A DNA stretch of 50,993 nt from Muribaculaceae bacterium (GTDB taxonomy: Bacteria > Bacteroidota > Bacteroidia > Bacteroidales > Muribaculaceae): NCBI GenBank assembly GCA_016290325.1, contig JAEETL010000019.1, forward strand, positions 1-50,993, read 5' to 3'. The notes beneath the pieces were generated by a model. The model searched no databases, was not told the DNA's origin, and was given only the letters and a program-made list of their open reading frames with translations. A program made the translations under genes and the position numbers. Shown here piece by piece: positions 15,371 to 23,499 of this stretch. Within the stretch, counting starts at the first letter, position 1, and every line of letters begins with the position of its first letter.

Positions 15371-16246
15371 TTAGTCCAGGAAACGCTTGTCGAGGTCTCC
15401 GTAGCACTCGATGCGGCGGTCGCGCAGGAACGGCCACCAGCGCCTTACCTGCTCGCTGCGTTCCATGTCGATGTCGATGACCTGAATGTCCTCGCTGTCG
15501 TTGGGTGCGCGATAGATGAGTTCACCTTGTGGACCAGCAACAAAACTGCTGCCCCAGAATTGGATGCCGTTGGTCTGACCAGAAGGGTCGGGTTCATGGC
15601 CGACGCGGTTGACGGTGATGACGGGTAAACCATTGGCTACAGCATGACCGCGCTGAACGGTGGTCCATGCCTCGCGCTGGCGCTCCTGCTCATCGGGCGT
15701 GTCGCTGCTCTCATAGCCGATGGCGGTGGGGTAGATAAGCAGTTGGGCACCGCGCATCGCCATCAGTCTGGCTCCCTCGGGGTACCACTGATCCCAGCAC
15801 ACCATCACGCCCAGCCTTCCAAGCGAAGTCTCAATGGGGATAAAACCCTGGTCACCGGGGGTGAAATAGAATTTCTCGTAGTATGCCGGATCGTCGGGGA
15901 TGTGCATCTTGCGGTACTGACCAGCCACGCTGCCATCGGTGTCAAACACCACTGCCGTATTGTGGTACAGTCCTGTAGCCCGTTTCTCAAACAACGAGGT
16001 GACCAGCACGATGCCACATTCACGTGCTACGGCTGCATATTCCTTAGTGACCTCACCGGGAATGTCAACTGCAAGGTCGAAGTTGTCCACGCTTTCCACC
16101 TGGCAAAAGTAGAGCGAGTCGTGCAACTCGGGCAGGACAACGAGTTGTGCTCCCTGGCTGGCTAACTGTTTGATTTTCTTGATGAGCGACTGGCGGTTGG
16201 CGGCCACATCGCTGCTATTGAGTTGTTGAATAATTCCTACTTTCAT
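15371..16246 (-). CDS. aguB: N-carbamoylputrescine amidase
   Basis: Nitrilase-superfamily amidohydrolase that cleaves N-carbamoylputrescine to putrescine, ammonia and CO2, the second step of the agmatine route. The catalytic triad is visible: E40 (VVLPELHDSLYF), K113 (YRKMHIPDDP) and C150 (VMVCWDQWYPE). The 291-residue length is typical, and the PDDPAYYEKFYF and WTTVQRGHAVANGLP segments are characteristic of the AguB subgroup. It begins 6 bases after the aguA stop on the same strand, so the two are cotranscribed and assigned together. Confidence 0.96.
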   Translation of the reverse strand: MKVGIIQQLNSSDVAANRQSLIKKIKQLASQGAQLVVLPELHDSLYFCQVESVDNFDLAVDIPGEVTKEYAAVARECGIVLVTSLFEKRATGLYHNTAVVFDTDGSVAGQYRKMHIPDDPAYYEKFYFTPGDQGFIPIETSLGRLGVMVCWDQWYPEGARLMAMRGAQLLIYPTAIGYESSDTPDEQERQREAWTTVQRGHAVANGLPVITVNRVGHEPDPSGQTNGIQFWGSSFVAGPQGELIYRAPNDSEDIQVIDIDMERSEQVRRWWPFLRDRRIECYGDLDKRFLD

Positions 16247-16252
16247 AGTATT

Positions 16253-17317
16253 TTATTGATTTGAGATCAGTTTTGATAGTGCCCCTTTAGGCAGTTGCAT
16301 GGTCGCGCAGTGCAATGAGCCGTGCTCCTGGATGAGGGGGCGGCAGTCGATGCCCACCACTTTGCGGCCGGGAAAAGCTTCACCAATAAGTTGGCAGGCC
16401 TGGATGTCTTTCTCGGGCTGGCCATAGACGGGCACCAGTACCTGATTATTGGTAATCAGGAAGTTGGCATAGGTCGCTGGCAGGCGGAAAAACTCGTGTT
16501 CATAAATCGCGTCAGGCAATGGCAACTTGATGAGGTGATAATGGTTGCCGTCGGCATCGGTGAATGCCTTAAGGTCCTCTTCCATCTTCATCAGGGGCTG
16601 GAAGTGCTCATCGGCTGGGTCATCGCAGCCTGTATATATGATCACTCCTCCAGGAGCGAAACGAGCCAGCGTGTCGATGTGGCCATCGGTATCGTCGCCC
16701 ACGAGGCTGCCATGGTCGAGCCACAGCATCTTCACGCAACCCAGTCGTTCAAGCAGTACCTGTTCGAGCTGTTCGCGTGAAAGGGTGTCGTTGCGGTTAG
16801 GAGCCTCTAGGCAGCAGGTTGTCGTCATCACGGTGCCGTTGCCGTCGGTCTCGATCGAGCCGCCCTCTAGCACCATGTCACGGTAGTTGAGCACTGGTGT
16901 TTTGAATATTCCCTGCTCATTGAGTCGGGTGGTTACCTGGTTGTCACAGTCGGCGGCAAACTTCATGCCCCAGGCATTGAAGGTGAAGTCGGCCAGCGAC
17001 AGTTGACCATCGTGATAGACGGTGATGGGTCCATAGTCCCGTATCCACGTGTCGTTGATGGGCATTATAGCAATGATGATGCGTTTCCAATCCACATCGG
17101 GACCGAGCGCCTGACGAACTTCCTCAGGGTCGTTGGCAACGATTACCACGCGCTCGTCCTCATCCTCAAGGATGGCGCGCGTTATCTCCACATAACACGC
17201 CGTGACTTCATCAATCATGGGGGCCCAGTCGGTGCCCATGTTGGGCCAAGCTATTAGTATGCCGTCCTGCTGGTCCCATTCGGCGGCAAAACAGCGGTTT
17301 CTCTTTGACGGAAACAT
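16253..17317 (-). CDS. aguA: Agmatine deiminase
   Basis: Converts agmatine to N-carbamoylputrescine and ammonia. A 354-residue peptidyl-arginine-deiminase-family (PAD_porph) protein with the substrate-pocket WIRDYGP motif (about 111-117), EGGSIETDGNG, the general His in GDDTDGHIDTLARF, and the nucleophile C337 in GSLHCATMQLP. Together with aguB it gives a two-step putrescine pathway from agmatine. A small acidic gene lies 40 bases upstream in the same direction and may be part of the transcript. No arginine decarboxylase is in the window. Confidence 0.96.
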   Translation of the reverse strand: MFPSKRNRCFAAEWDQQDGILIAWPNMGTDWAPMIDEVTACYVEITRAILEDEDERVVIVANDPEEVRQALGPDVDWKRIIIAIMPINDTWIRDYGPITVYHDGQLSLADFTFNAWGMKFAADCDNQVTTRLNEQGIFKTPVLNYRDMVLEGGSIETDGNGTVMTTTCCLEAPNRNDTLSREQLEQVLLERLGCVKMLWLDHGSLVGDDTDGHIDTLARFAPGGVIIYTGCDDPADEHFQPLMKMEEDLKAFTDADGNHYHLIKLPLPDAIYEHEFFRLPATYANFLITNNQVLVPVYGQPEKDIQACQLIGEAFPGRKVVGIDCRPLIQEHGSLHCATMQLPKGALSKLISNQ

Positions 17318-17357
17318 CTAGAAAAGTATTTGACGATAATTGGATTTTTAGAAACGG

Positions 17358-17597
17358 TCAAATGTTGTTGCCAAACTCGTGGTAACTGTCCCAGTAGGAG
17401 TCTTGAGATTCGATAATCTCGTTGATGAAATCCCGGTATCCGTCCTTGACGCTGTAGCCATTATCTTCACACCAAATGGCATACTCCTCTTCAAATCCTT
17501 CTTCCTCTCGTCTCATCCGCTCAAATTCCTGGTCTAACTCAGGCGTGTTGCTGTAGCGGTCTAGAAGCTCTCTAAGTATATCAGAAATATCATTCAT
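17358..17597 (-). CDS. Small acidic protein of unknown function
   Basis: A 79-residue protein without signal peptide or recognised domain. It is very acidic, with a Glu/Arg-rich central helix (LDQEFERMRREEEGFEEEY) and one Cys. The start ATG at 17597 lies about 80 bases downstream of a minus-strand TAAATTTG box (17683 to 17676). Its stop is 40 bases before aguA, so it could lead the agu transcript, but no functional tie to agmatine is visible. The absence of a family match in memory makes this a moderate-confidence gene. Confidence 0.6.
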   Translation of the reverse strand: MNDISDILRELLDRYSNTPELDQEFERMRREEEGFEEEYAIWCEDNGYSVKDGYRDFINEIIESQDSYWDSYHEFGNNI

Positions 17598-17675
17598 ATC
17601 TTACTATTTTGTTTGTTGGAGCCGATTGCCGGTGATCCCATTTGTTTATTCCTCGTTTTTATGGTTTTTGATGCT

Positions 17676-17844
17676 CAAATTTAATGCTTTTTTTTGAATC
17701 AATCGACAAACTTTAGTTAAAAAAGATATATACTATTAAATATGGTTATTTTCCTTTTTTGTGCCCATTTCTTGTTGAATGTAATTTCATGTAAAAAAGT
17801 TGTTGTTTTTTTGAGCGTTATGTTCTCAACTTGTCGTATCTTTG
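17676..17844. promoter_or_regulatory. Divergent promoters in the 300-base spacer
   Basis: The 17598-17898 spacer is AT-rich and non-coding. It holds a minus-strand TAAATTTG box (17683 to 17676) for the small acidic gene and a plus-strand TATCTTTG box (17837-17844) for the DUF4836 lipoprotein, about 55 bases before its first ATG. Nothing else is recognisable. Confidence 0.55.
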
Positions 17845-17898
17845 TGCGTTGTTAGCATGTTGAAGCCGCTAACAAGTTGTTAAGAAAAAGACTTATAA

Positions 17899-19452
17899 AT
17901 GACCTCAAACCTCTATGTCATGGTCAAGAAATGGTTGAAATGTGTTCCCTTGGCGTTAGCATTGCTTTTGTTGGCAGGCTGCGCGAGCGACAATTTAGAG
18001 AAAATGATTCCCGCTGACGCCATGGGCGTGGTGAGTATCGATGTGCCTGATATTCTCAAGAAGGCCGGGATGCTGGATGATGGAAAAATCGTGTTGCCCC
18101 AATCACTGAAGCAAGTGATTGACGAGAACGACACGTCGCCACTGTGCATCTTGCTCAACGACCTGCCCCAAATGGGAATTGACACGGGGGACAAGGCTTA
18201 TGCCTTTTTCACTGCCAAGACTTTTAGCCGTGTGCTGCTCGCTCCACTGGAAGATCCTGCTAAGGCCCGCAAAACGCTGGAACTGCGTGTGGGAGGTGAC
18301 TTCAGTAAAGTTGAGGGACTGGATTGCATGTATGTGGGCGATAATCTCTATGTCATTGATGGCAAGGTATTGCTTATCGGCACCGTGAACAAGGCCATGG
18401 AGGTGGCGCGTGCAGCCAAGGCCGCCAAGAACATTCTGTCCAAGACGGCGACCAGCATAGCCGAGAACAAGGCAGCAAAGCAAGTGCTCCACGATAATGA
18501 CGCCGAGATCAAGGCGTGGATGCAGGGAAAGGGCCTGCGCAGCATCCTCAACAAGAGTGAGGTTTACCGCGAACTGTCGCAAAAGATGCCCCTAATTGGA
18601 ATATTTACCGAGAGTGACATCGATGCGGTGACTTGTAAAATCGATTTTGACAAGGACCAGGTTGAGATGAACGCCAACATCCAGGCGGGTCAGGATAGCG
18701 AGTATGCCCAATTGCTCAACACTACGCTGGGGAAACCTAGCAATGATGTGCTCAAGGCTATCCCAAACTCGATGGATTATATCTTTACCATGAGTGTGAA
18801 AGGTGATAGCTTTGTGAAACTCAAGCAAATCCAGCAGTTGCTGACCATGTTTGGAAAATTGCCTTACATCGGTCGCATTGACCTTGCCAGTATTCTCTCC
18901 ACGGTCGATGGTCCGTTCACGATTGGACTGGCGCGCGACCCGCACCTCGAGGGAGAATGGAATATGGTGCTGGCCACACGCTCGACCGACCCCAAGGGGG
19001 TGGTTAAGCAAATCAGCTCTTTTGCTAACTCGATGGGACAGGCCCCTGAACTCTATGAGAACGAGTATATCTACCAGTATGACAACAAGATGATCCGCAT
19101 TGGTGTCATTGACGGTATCTTATACCTCAAAATACTTGACTATGAGCAGACTGAGGGCTATGCCTATGAGATGGCTCCCGTGCGTGACTTCTTTGCCGGT
19201 GCTCTGATTGGATTCTTTGCCCAGACGCGTAACGACAGCGTCAATGGCTATTTCGATTTCGGCCTAGAGGATATTTTTAATGGTAAGGGCCATTTCTATA
19301 CCAACCAGCGCCATGCCAATGCGACTTTGGAGTTCTTGCGCTCGCTGTGTTCCATCAAGATGGGCAGTGGTTTTGGCAATGAGGATGATACCGACAATGA
19401 CTTCTCCTCATTTATGTCAGGCGCCATTGACAAGCTGCAGCCTCTCGACTGA
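17899..19452 (+). CDS. DUF4836 family lipoprotein
   Basis: A 517-residue predicted lipoprotein: hydrophobic segment with lipobox LLAGC, then the DUF4836-like start MIPADAMGVVSIDVPDILKKAG and long alternating alpha/beta sequence with the conserved YAQLLNTTLGKPSNDVLKAIP and DGPFTIGLARDP regions. DUF4836 proteins are found in Bacteroidales envelopes and have no known activity. The ATG at 17920 (MVKKWLKCVP) gives a more usual signal peptide than 17899 and may be the true start. It has its own promoter and terminator. The family call is by overall pattern, so somewhat less certain than the lipoprotein call. Confidence 0.8.
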   Translation: MTSNLYVMVKKWLKCVPLALALLLLAGCASDNLEKMIPADAMGVVSIDVPDILKKAGMLDDGKIVLPQSLKQVIDENDTSPLCILLNDLPQMGIDTGDKAYAFFTAKTFSRVLLAPLEDPAKARKTLELRVGGDFSKVEGLDCMYVGDNLYVIDGKVLLIGTVNKAMEVARAAKAAKNILSKTATSIAENKAAKQVLHDNDAEIKAWMQGKGLRSILNKSEVYRELSQKMPLIGIFTESDIDAVTCKIDFDKDQVEMNANIQAGQDSEYAQLLNTTLGKPSNDVLKAIPNSMDYIFTMSVKGDSFVKLKQIQQLLTMFGKLPYIGRIDLASILSTVDGPFTIGLARDPHLEGEWNMVLATRSTDPKGVVKQISSFANSMGQAPELYENEYIYQYDNKMIRIGVIDGILYLKILDYEQTEGYAYEMAPVRDFFAGALIGFFAQTRNDSVNGYFDFGLEDIFNGKGHFYTNQRHANATLEFLRSLCSIKMGSGFGNEDDTDNDFSSFMSGAIDKLQPLD

Positions 19453-19472
19453 TTACATTGGACATTATAAAA

Positions 19473-19508
19473 AAACAGGTGCTTCACGCGAAGCACCTGT
19501 TTTTTATC
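19473..19508. terminator. Bidirectional terminator, DUF4836 gene / OMP gene
   Basis: AAACAGGTGCTTC (19473-19485) and GAAGCACCTGTTT (19490-19502) form a perfect 13-bp stem with a 4-base loop, with A-run before and T-run after, between convergent genes. Confidence 0.92.
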
Positions 19509-19521
19509 TTACCGGTATAAA

Positions 19522-20010
19522 TCAGAACTTGTAGTTCACGCCCAGGCCGATAACGCCCTGGTCCACCTTGCGGATGATGGTGTGGCGGTACTCCAGATTG
19601 ACACCGAAGTGCTCTGTGATTTCGTACTCCACGCCGGCACCTAGGTTCAGACCGACATGATTCTCTTCACCTTTCGCGTCCAGGTCACCCTTATAGTTAA
19701 CCATGGTGTAGTTGACTCCTGCAAGAGGATAAATGTAAAGCTGTTCATTCCAGAGTCCAACAAGCCAGTGGGCGTTAACGTTCACGTCCCACCATGACAG
19801 GTGGTTGTGCTCGAAGAAATAGTTCAGACCAACCTCAGCGCGTAACTGATCAAGCACGCCATACTGGAAGCGGGCGCCTACACCCATGCTCTCAATTTCA
19901 CTGCCATAAACCAAGTTAACGCCAGCAGCGGTCTCGCCCTGGTGAACCTGTGCGTAATTAACGCCTACGCCTAAAACCAAGGCGCATACCAAAGTGATAA
20001 TCTTCTTCAT
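19522..20010 (-). CDS. Outer-membrane beta-barrel protein
   Basis: A 162-residue small porin-like barrel. The start ATG at 20010 gives signal peptide MKKIITLVCALVLGVGVNYA, followed by alternating beta strands (VNLVYGSEIESMGVGARFQY, VNAHWLVGLWNEQLYIYPLAG, HVGLNLGAGVEYEITEHFGV) and the C-terminal strand GVIGLGVNYKF ending in Phe, the BAM-recognition signature. The size suggests an eight-stranded barrel of the OmpA/OmpX-like class. The longer in-frame extension upstream of 20010 lacks export features and is rejected. It lies downstream of rpoD on the same strand but is separated by a terminator. Confidence 0.88.
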   Translation of the reverse strand: MKKIITLVCALVLGVGVNYAQVHQGETAAGVNLVYGSEIESMGVGARFQYGVLDQLRAEVGLNYFFEHNHLSWWDVNVNAHWLVGLWNEQLYIYPLAGVNYTMVNYKGDLDAKGEENHVGLNLGAGVEYEITEHFGVNLEYRHTIIRKVDQGVIGLGVNYKF

Positions 20011-20070
20011 TGTTTCTCTTTTTTGTTTATTGAAAAATGTAATTGCCACAATAATAAAACGTGTAAAATT

Positions 20071-20124
20071 ACACACTAATTTCCAACCACACAATTTTTT
20101 TGCTGATTTTCGACAAAAATCAGC
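20071..20124 (-). promoter_or_regulatory. OMP promoter region with perfect upstream hairpin
   Basis: On the minus strand, TTG followed about 20 bases later by TAATTTTA gives a fair promoter. Just upstream, GCTGATTTT (20102-20110), loop CGACA and AAAATCAGC (20116-20124) form a perfect 9-bp inverted repeat. It could be an operator or a second terminator behind rpoD; both are inference. Confidence 0.4.
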
Positions 20125-20139
20125 GCATTTTGCTATCAT

Positions 20140-20171
20140 TAGACAAAGAAAAGCTGCCCTTGTGAGGCAGC
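20140..20171 (-). terminator. rpoD terminator
   Basis: Read on the minus strand, GCTGCC and GGCAGC arms (20171-20153) form a short stem followed by a T-rich run (plus-strand ACAAAGAAAA). It lies about 30 bases after the rpoD stop. Confidence 0.7.
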
Positions 20172-20203
20172 CTGATAATTTTTTGCTAACATGAAAAAAC
20201 AAG

Positions 20204-21061
20204 TTATCCCAAATAGGATTTGAGCAACTTGCTCTTTTGGCCCTTAAGGCGGCGGATAGCCTTTTCTTTAATCTGACGAACGCGCTCGCGGGTCAGGTCA
20301 AATTTGGCACCAATCTCCTCAAGCGTCATCTCTTGACAGCCAATGCCGAAGAACATCTTGAGGATGTCCCTCTCACGCGGACTGAGCTGATCTAACGCGC
20401 GGTTGACCTCCTTGGCCAGCGACTCCTGGTTAAGGGTAGAGTCGGCCATGGGGGAATCGTTGTTGGGCAGCACGTCAAGCAGGCTGTTGTCCTCGCCCTC
20501 GACAAACGGCGCGTCAACCGAGACGTGGCGACCTGATACCTTCATCGTGTCGCTGATCTTGTCAACGGGAATGTCAAGGCGCTCGGCCAACTCCTCGGCC
20601 GATGGACGACGCTCATGCTCCTGCTCAAACCTCGACTGGGCCTTGCTGATCTTGTTGATCGAGCCCACCTGGTTGAGAGGCAGCCTGACGATGCGGGATT
20701 GTTCCGCAAGTGCCTGAAGGATGGATTGACGAATCCACCATACAGCATAAGAGATAAACTTGAAACCACGCGTCTCGTCAAACTTCTGTGCTGCCTTGAT
20801 GAGGCCCAGATTACCCTCGTCGATCAAGTCGGGAAGACTCAATCCCTGGTTCTGATACTGCTTTGCGACAGAAACGACAAAACGCAAATTGGCACTCACG
20901 AGTTTATCAAGTGCTGCTTGGTCGCCTTGGCGGATGCGCTGTGCCAACTCGACTTCCTCATCGACCGTAATGAGTTCCTTACGGCCAATTTCCTGAAGAT
21001 ATTTATCGAGGGACGCGCTCTCGCGGTTAGTAATGGATTTTGTAATTTTAAGTTGTCTCAT
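20204..21061 (-). CDS. rpoD: Primary sigma factor RpoD (short Bacteroidota type)
   Basis: Housekeeping sigma-70 that directs RNA polymerase to the TAnnTTTG promoters seen here. The 285-residue product lacks region 1.1 and starts close to region 1.2 ([20 protein letters not shown]). Region 2 is clear ([57 protein letters not shown]), then region 3 and region 4 with the helix-turn-helix [20 protein letters not shown] and the invariant [10 protein letters not shown]. The small size is normal for the Bacteroidota primary sigma. A minus-strand TATCTTTG box (21093 to 21086) lies 25 bases upstream, consistent with autoregulation. Confidence 0.97.
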   Translation of the reverse strand: MRQLKITKSITNRESASLDKYLQEIGRKELITVDEEVELAQRIRQGDQAALDKLVSANLRFVVSVAKQYQNQGLSLPDLIDEGNLGLIKAAQKFDETRGFKFISYAVWWIRQSILQALAEQSRIVRLPLNQVGSINKISKAQSRFEQEHERRPSAEELAERLDIPVDKISDTMKVSGRHVSVDAPFVEGEDNSLLDVLPNNDSPMADSTLNQESLAKEVNRALDQLSPRERDILKMFFGIGCQEMTLEEIGAKFDLTRERVRQIKEKAIRRLKGQKSKLLKSYLG

Positions 21062-21085
21062 AAACTTAAATTGAGTTTAAGCGTG

Positions 21086-21093
21086 CAAAGATA
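21086..21093 (-). promoter_or_regulatory. -7 box of rpoD
   Basis: CAAAGATA on the plus strand is TATCTTTG on the minus strand. An inverted repeat TAAACT-N7-AGTTTA (21061-21079) lies in the short leader at the start codon. Confidence 0.6.
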
Positions 21094-21180
21094 CAACAAT
21101 TTTTTTGTGACTCAAAAATATTTGCAAAAATTGTGCCAAAAAAATGCGTTTTCATGCTGATGTGTTATGGTACAGCAATT

Positions 21181-21208
21181 CACGCCTCAATCGGTAACGA
21201 TTGGCGTG
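21181..21208. other. Hairpin downstream of the RHH gene
   Basis: CACGCC-TC-AATCG, loop GTAA, CGATT-GGCGTG: an 11-bp stem with a two-base bulge. No T-tract follows on the minus strand, so the terminator role for the gene at 21251 is doubtful. Confidence 0.4.
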
Positions 21209-21250
21209 TAGGAAATAGAAGCTGTGGGGTAACGGGGCTGGGGCTGCTTG

Positions 21251-21442
21251 TCAAGCGGGTTCGATCGATTTGTTGTATTCGTCAATGATTAATTGCTCGA
21301 TGACACCAGCCAACGGCTTCTGGTGAAGTGTCGCCAGGTCTTTCAGCTTGGCTTTGGTGTCCTCTGAAATTAGGATTGACAATTGAACTCGCTTGCCGTA
21401 GATTCGTGGCCTTCCTGCTCCGGGTCTAGATCCTCCTCTCAT
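21251..21442 (-). CDS. Ribbon-helix-helix DNA-binding protein with AT-hook-like start
   Basis: A 63-residue basic protein. The first residues, RGGSRPGAGRPR, form a Gly/Arg/Pro segment like an AT-hook (core GRP), followed by a ribbon-helix-helix pattern: beta strand VQLSILIS, helix EDTKAKLKDLATLH, helix LAGVIEQLIIDEYNK. CopG/Arc-type proteins of this size are usually repressors, often antitoxins or plasmid and prophage regulators; the GGSRPGAGRP start is frequent on mobile elements. No toxin gene is adjacent. Two near-identical boxes stand in its promoter, a plausible autoregulation site. It is alone between rpoD and htrA. Confidence 0.7.
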   Translation of the reverse strand: MRGGSRPGAGRPRIYGKRVQLSILISEDTKAKLKDLATLHQKPLAGVIEQLIIDEYNKSIEPA

Positions 21443-21476
21443 ATTACTTTCATTTATTGGGGTTTTTATTTATTTC

Positions 21477-21507
21477 GCAAAGTTAATACTTTTTTTGCAA
21501 AGTAATA
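21477..21507 (-). promoter_or_regulatory. Doubled promoter/operator boxes of the RHH gene
   Basis: GCAAAGTTAATA (21477-21488) and GCAAAGTAATA (21497-21507) are direct repeats 20 bases apart, about two helical turns. On the minus strand each contains an ACTTTGC core; the nearer reads TAACTTTG, a perfect -7 box. They could be tandem promoters or paired repressor sites. Confidence 0.5.
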
Positions 21508-21567
21508 TCAAAAGTGGCAATTTATTTGAATAATTATTGCGGAAAAATGATTTTTGAGGCAAAATCG

Positions 21568-21608
21568 CAAAAAAAGTTATGGCAGTGACCTGCGATCAGT
21601 CACTGCCA
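21568..21608 (-). terminator. htrA terminator
   Basis: TGGCAGTGAC (21580-21589) and GTCACTGCCA (21599-21608) form a perfect 10-bp stem. On the minus strand it is followed by AACTTTTTTTG. It lies 27 bases after the htrA stop. Confidence 0.9.
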
Positions 21609-21634
21609 CAACGTCAGTTATTGTGATGGGAATG

Positions 21635-23176
21635 TTAATCCTCGTCGTCGCTTAGGTCAACGGCATAGTACACTTTCTTGCCGGTGGGGTAGAAGCCGGT
21701 GATGAACATCACCTTGTCGGAGTCGCCGCTGCGCATGATCTGGTTGTAAATGTTCTCCACATCGTCGCGCGAGTCAACAGGCATGTTGTTGATGTCGGTG
21801 ATGATGAAGCCGTCGCGGATGCCAGCGTTCTTGAACTTACCGGCCTTGATGCCGACGACTTTCAGACCCTTGGAGATGGCCAGGTCTTCCTTCTCATCAC
21901 TGCTCAGCTCGGTGAAGGCACAGCCCAGCGACATGACATCGCTCTGCTTGGTGATCTTGGTGTTGCCCTGGTCGTTTTTGAAGGTGACAGTGGTGCGTTT
22001 GAGCTTGTTGTCACGGTAATATTCAACCTCAGCTTTGTCGCCAGGACGCAGCTTGTTCATCTCCTCTTGCATCTCGCCACTGTCCTTAACGCGGGCACCA
22101 TTGAGTTTGACAATCACGTCGCCTTCCTGCAGGCCAGCCTCCTTGGCGGCACCGCGATCGGTAACGCTGGCGACATAAATGCCCTCGGTGGTGGCGGTGA
22201 TCTTCTCTTCCTTGGCTTTTTCGGCACTCAGCTCAGTGTACTGGATGCCCAGGACGGCGCGCTGCACGGTACCATATTGCTTGATGTCGGTGATGACCTT
22301 CTTAACGGTGTTGCTGGGAACGGCAAACGAGCAGCCACTATAATTGCCGGTCTGGGAGAAGATCATCGTGTTGATGCCGATAAGTTCACCAGCGGTGTTT
22401 ACCAGGGCACCGCCTGAGTTGCCGGGATTCACTGCAGCATCATGCTGGATGAAAGCCTTGATGCCGTTATTGTTACGGCTGTTATCGCTAATGCCGCGGG
22501 CTTTGGCGCTAATGATACCGGCGGTGACAGTCGAGTTGAAGCCGAAGGGGTTGCCCACGGCAACACACCATTCACCCACCTTGACGGCGTCACTGTTGCC
22601 GAAGGTGATGGCATGTAGATCTTTGGCGTTGATCTTAATCAGGGCGATGTCGGTTTTCTCGTCGGTACCTACTACGGTAGCGTTAAACTGACGGTTATCA
22701 TTCAGGGTGACCTCAAGCTTCTCGGCACCATTGATGACGTGGTTGTTGGTGACGATATAGCCGTCAGGGCTGATAATCACACCCGAACCCATACCTGTGG
22801 GCTGAGGCTCACTCTTTTGTTGCTGTTGCTGTTGCTTGCGCTGTCCCTGTCCGAAGCCGGGGCCGAAGAAGAATTCAAACGGGTCAATGAAGCCGCCTCC
22901 CTGGTAATAGTTCTGTTGCGGGGTGGAGTAAACCTTGATGCTGACCACGCAGTTGACGGTGCTCTCGGCAACATCAGTAAAGTCGCGGCTCAAATCAACG
23001 GTCCTGCCTGAAGTTCTCACGAACCCATTGTCGGTCGTTTTACTTTCCTTGTTCAACACATATGTGTCGGTGATGACACCTTTCTTCTGCAACTCACTCG
23101 TTGCCATCATGGTTGCCGCTGATCCTAGAACAGAGGCTGCCACGAGCATAATCGCTAATTTCAAATTCTTTTTCAT
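21635..23176 (-). CDS. htrA: Periplasmic serine protease HtrA/DegP (Do family)
   Basis: Envelope quality-control protease/chaperone. With the start at ATG 23176 the 513-residue product has a signal peptide (KKNLKLAIMLVAASVLGSAA), a trypsin-like domain with H146 (VTNNHVING), D176 (TDEKTDIALI) and S254 (PGNSGGAL), a Gln-rich linker (about 115-122) in the LA loop, and two PDZ domains (about 305-395 and 415-510, the first with GIYVASVTDRGAAKEAGLQE). The in-frame extension beyond 23176 is not export-competent and includes the promoter. A TTG-N19-TACTTTTG promoter lies about 75 bases upstream. It is monocistronic, with a strong terminator. Confidence 0.96.
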   Translation of the reverse strand: MKKNLKLAIMLVAASVLGSAATMMATSELQKKGVITDTYVLNKESKTTDNGFVRTSGRTVDLSRDFTDVAESTVNCVVSIKVYSTPQQNYYQGGGFIDPFEFFFGPGFGQGQRKQQQQQQKSEPQPTGMGSGVIISPDGYIVTNNHVINGAEKLEVTLNDNRQFNATVVGTDEKTDIALIKINAKDLHAITFGNSDAVKVGEWCVAVGNPFGFNSTVTAGIISAKARGISDNSRNNNGIKAFIQHDAAVNPGNSGGALVNTAGELIGINTMIFSQTGNYSGCSFAVPSNTVKKVITDIKQYGTVQRAVLGIQYTELSAEKAKEEKITATTEGIYVASVTDRGAAKEAGLQEGDVIVKLNGARVKDSGEMQEEMNKLRPGDKAEVEYYRDNKLKRTTVTFKNDQGNTKITKQSDVMSLGCAFTELSSDEKEDLAISKGLKVVGIKAGKFKNAGIRDGFIITDINNMPVDSRDDVENIYNQIMRSGDSDKVMFITGFYPTGKKVYYAVDLSDDED

Positions 23177-23250
23177 GTGTTCTTTTAATGTTAATTTATT
23201 GTTGATTTTAAATTTTCTAATTGTTAAATTTAACTTTTCAAATCCTGTGC

Positions 23251-23280
23251 CAAAAGTACAACTAAAAATCACAATGGCAA
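23251..23280 (-). promoter_or_regulatory. htrA promoter
   Basis: On the minus strand TTG (23280-23278), a 19-base spacer and TACTTTTG (23258-23251) match the housekeeping consensus. A TGGCAC-N5-TTGA stretch overlaps the downstream side but lacks the -12 GC needed for sigma-54. Confidence 0.7.
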
Positions 23281-23416
23281 TAGTTGTGCCATTGTTTTTA
23301 AAATAAATTAATAGCAAGGTATTATCTTTTTAAATTGTTTTACATTGGATGCATTCCTTATAACAATTAATGACATTTTGGCATGCATAGTAAAAAGGAT
23401 TGCTTTGTCAGAAGTG

Positions 23417-23457
23417 ACAAAAAACCTCCCGCATGATACAAAACATCGTGCGGAAGG
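23417..23457 (-). terminator. folC terminator
   Basis: CCTCCCGCATGAT (23425-23437) pairs with ATCGTGCGGAAGG (23445-23457) with one mismatch and one G-T pair. On the minus strand it is followed by TTTTTTGTC. Confidence 0.88.
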
Positions 23458-23499
23458 CTTCCTTATTATAATATGTTATTATCGCTTGTTAAGCGCTCT

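Noticed and set aside
22801-22841. CAG/TTG-rich run in htrA as an expandable repeat
   Set aside because: It encodes a short Gln stretch in the flexible LA loop, common in HtrA proteins, with mixed codons.
23235-23254. TGGCAC-N5-TTGA on the minus strand near htrA
   Set aside because: The essential -12 GC is replaced by GA, and a good housekeeping promoter overlaps it.
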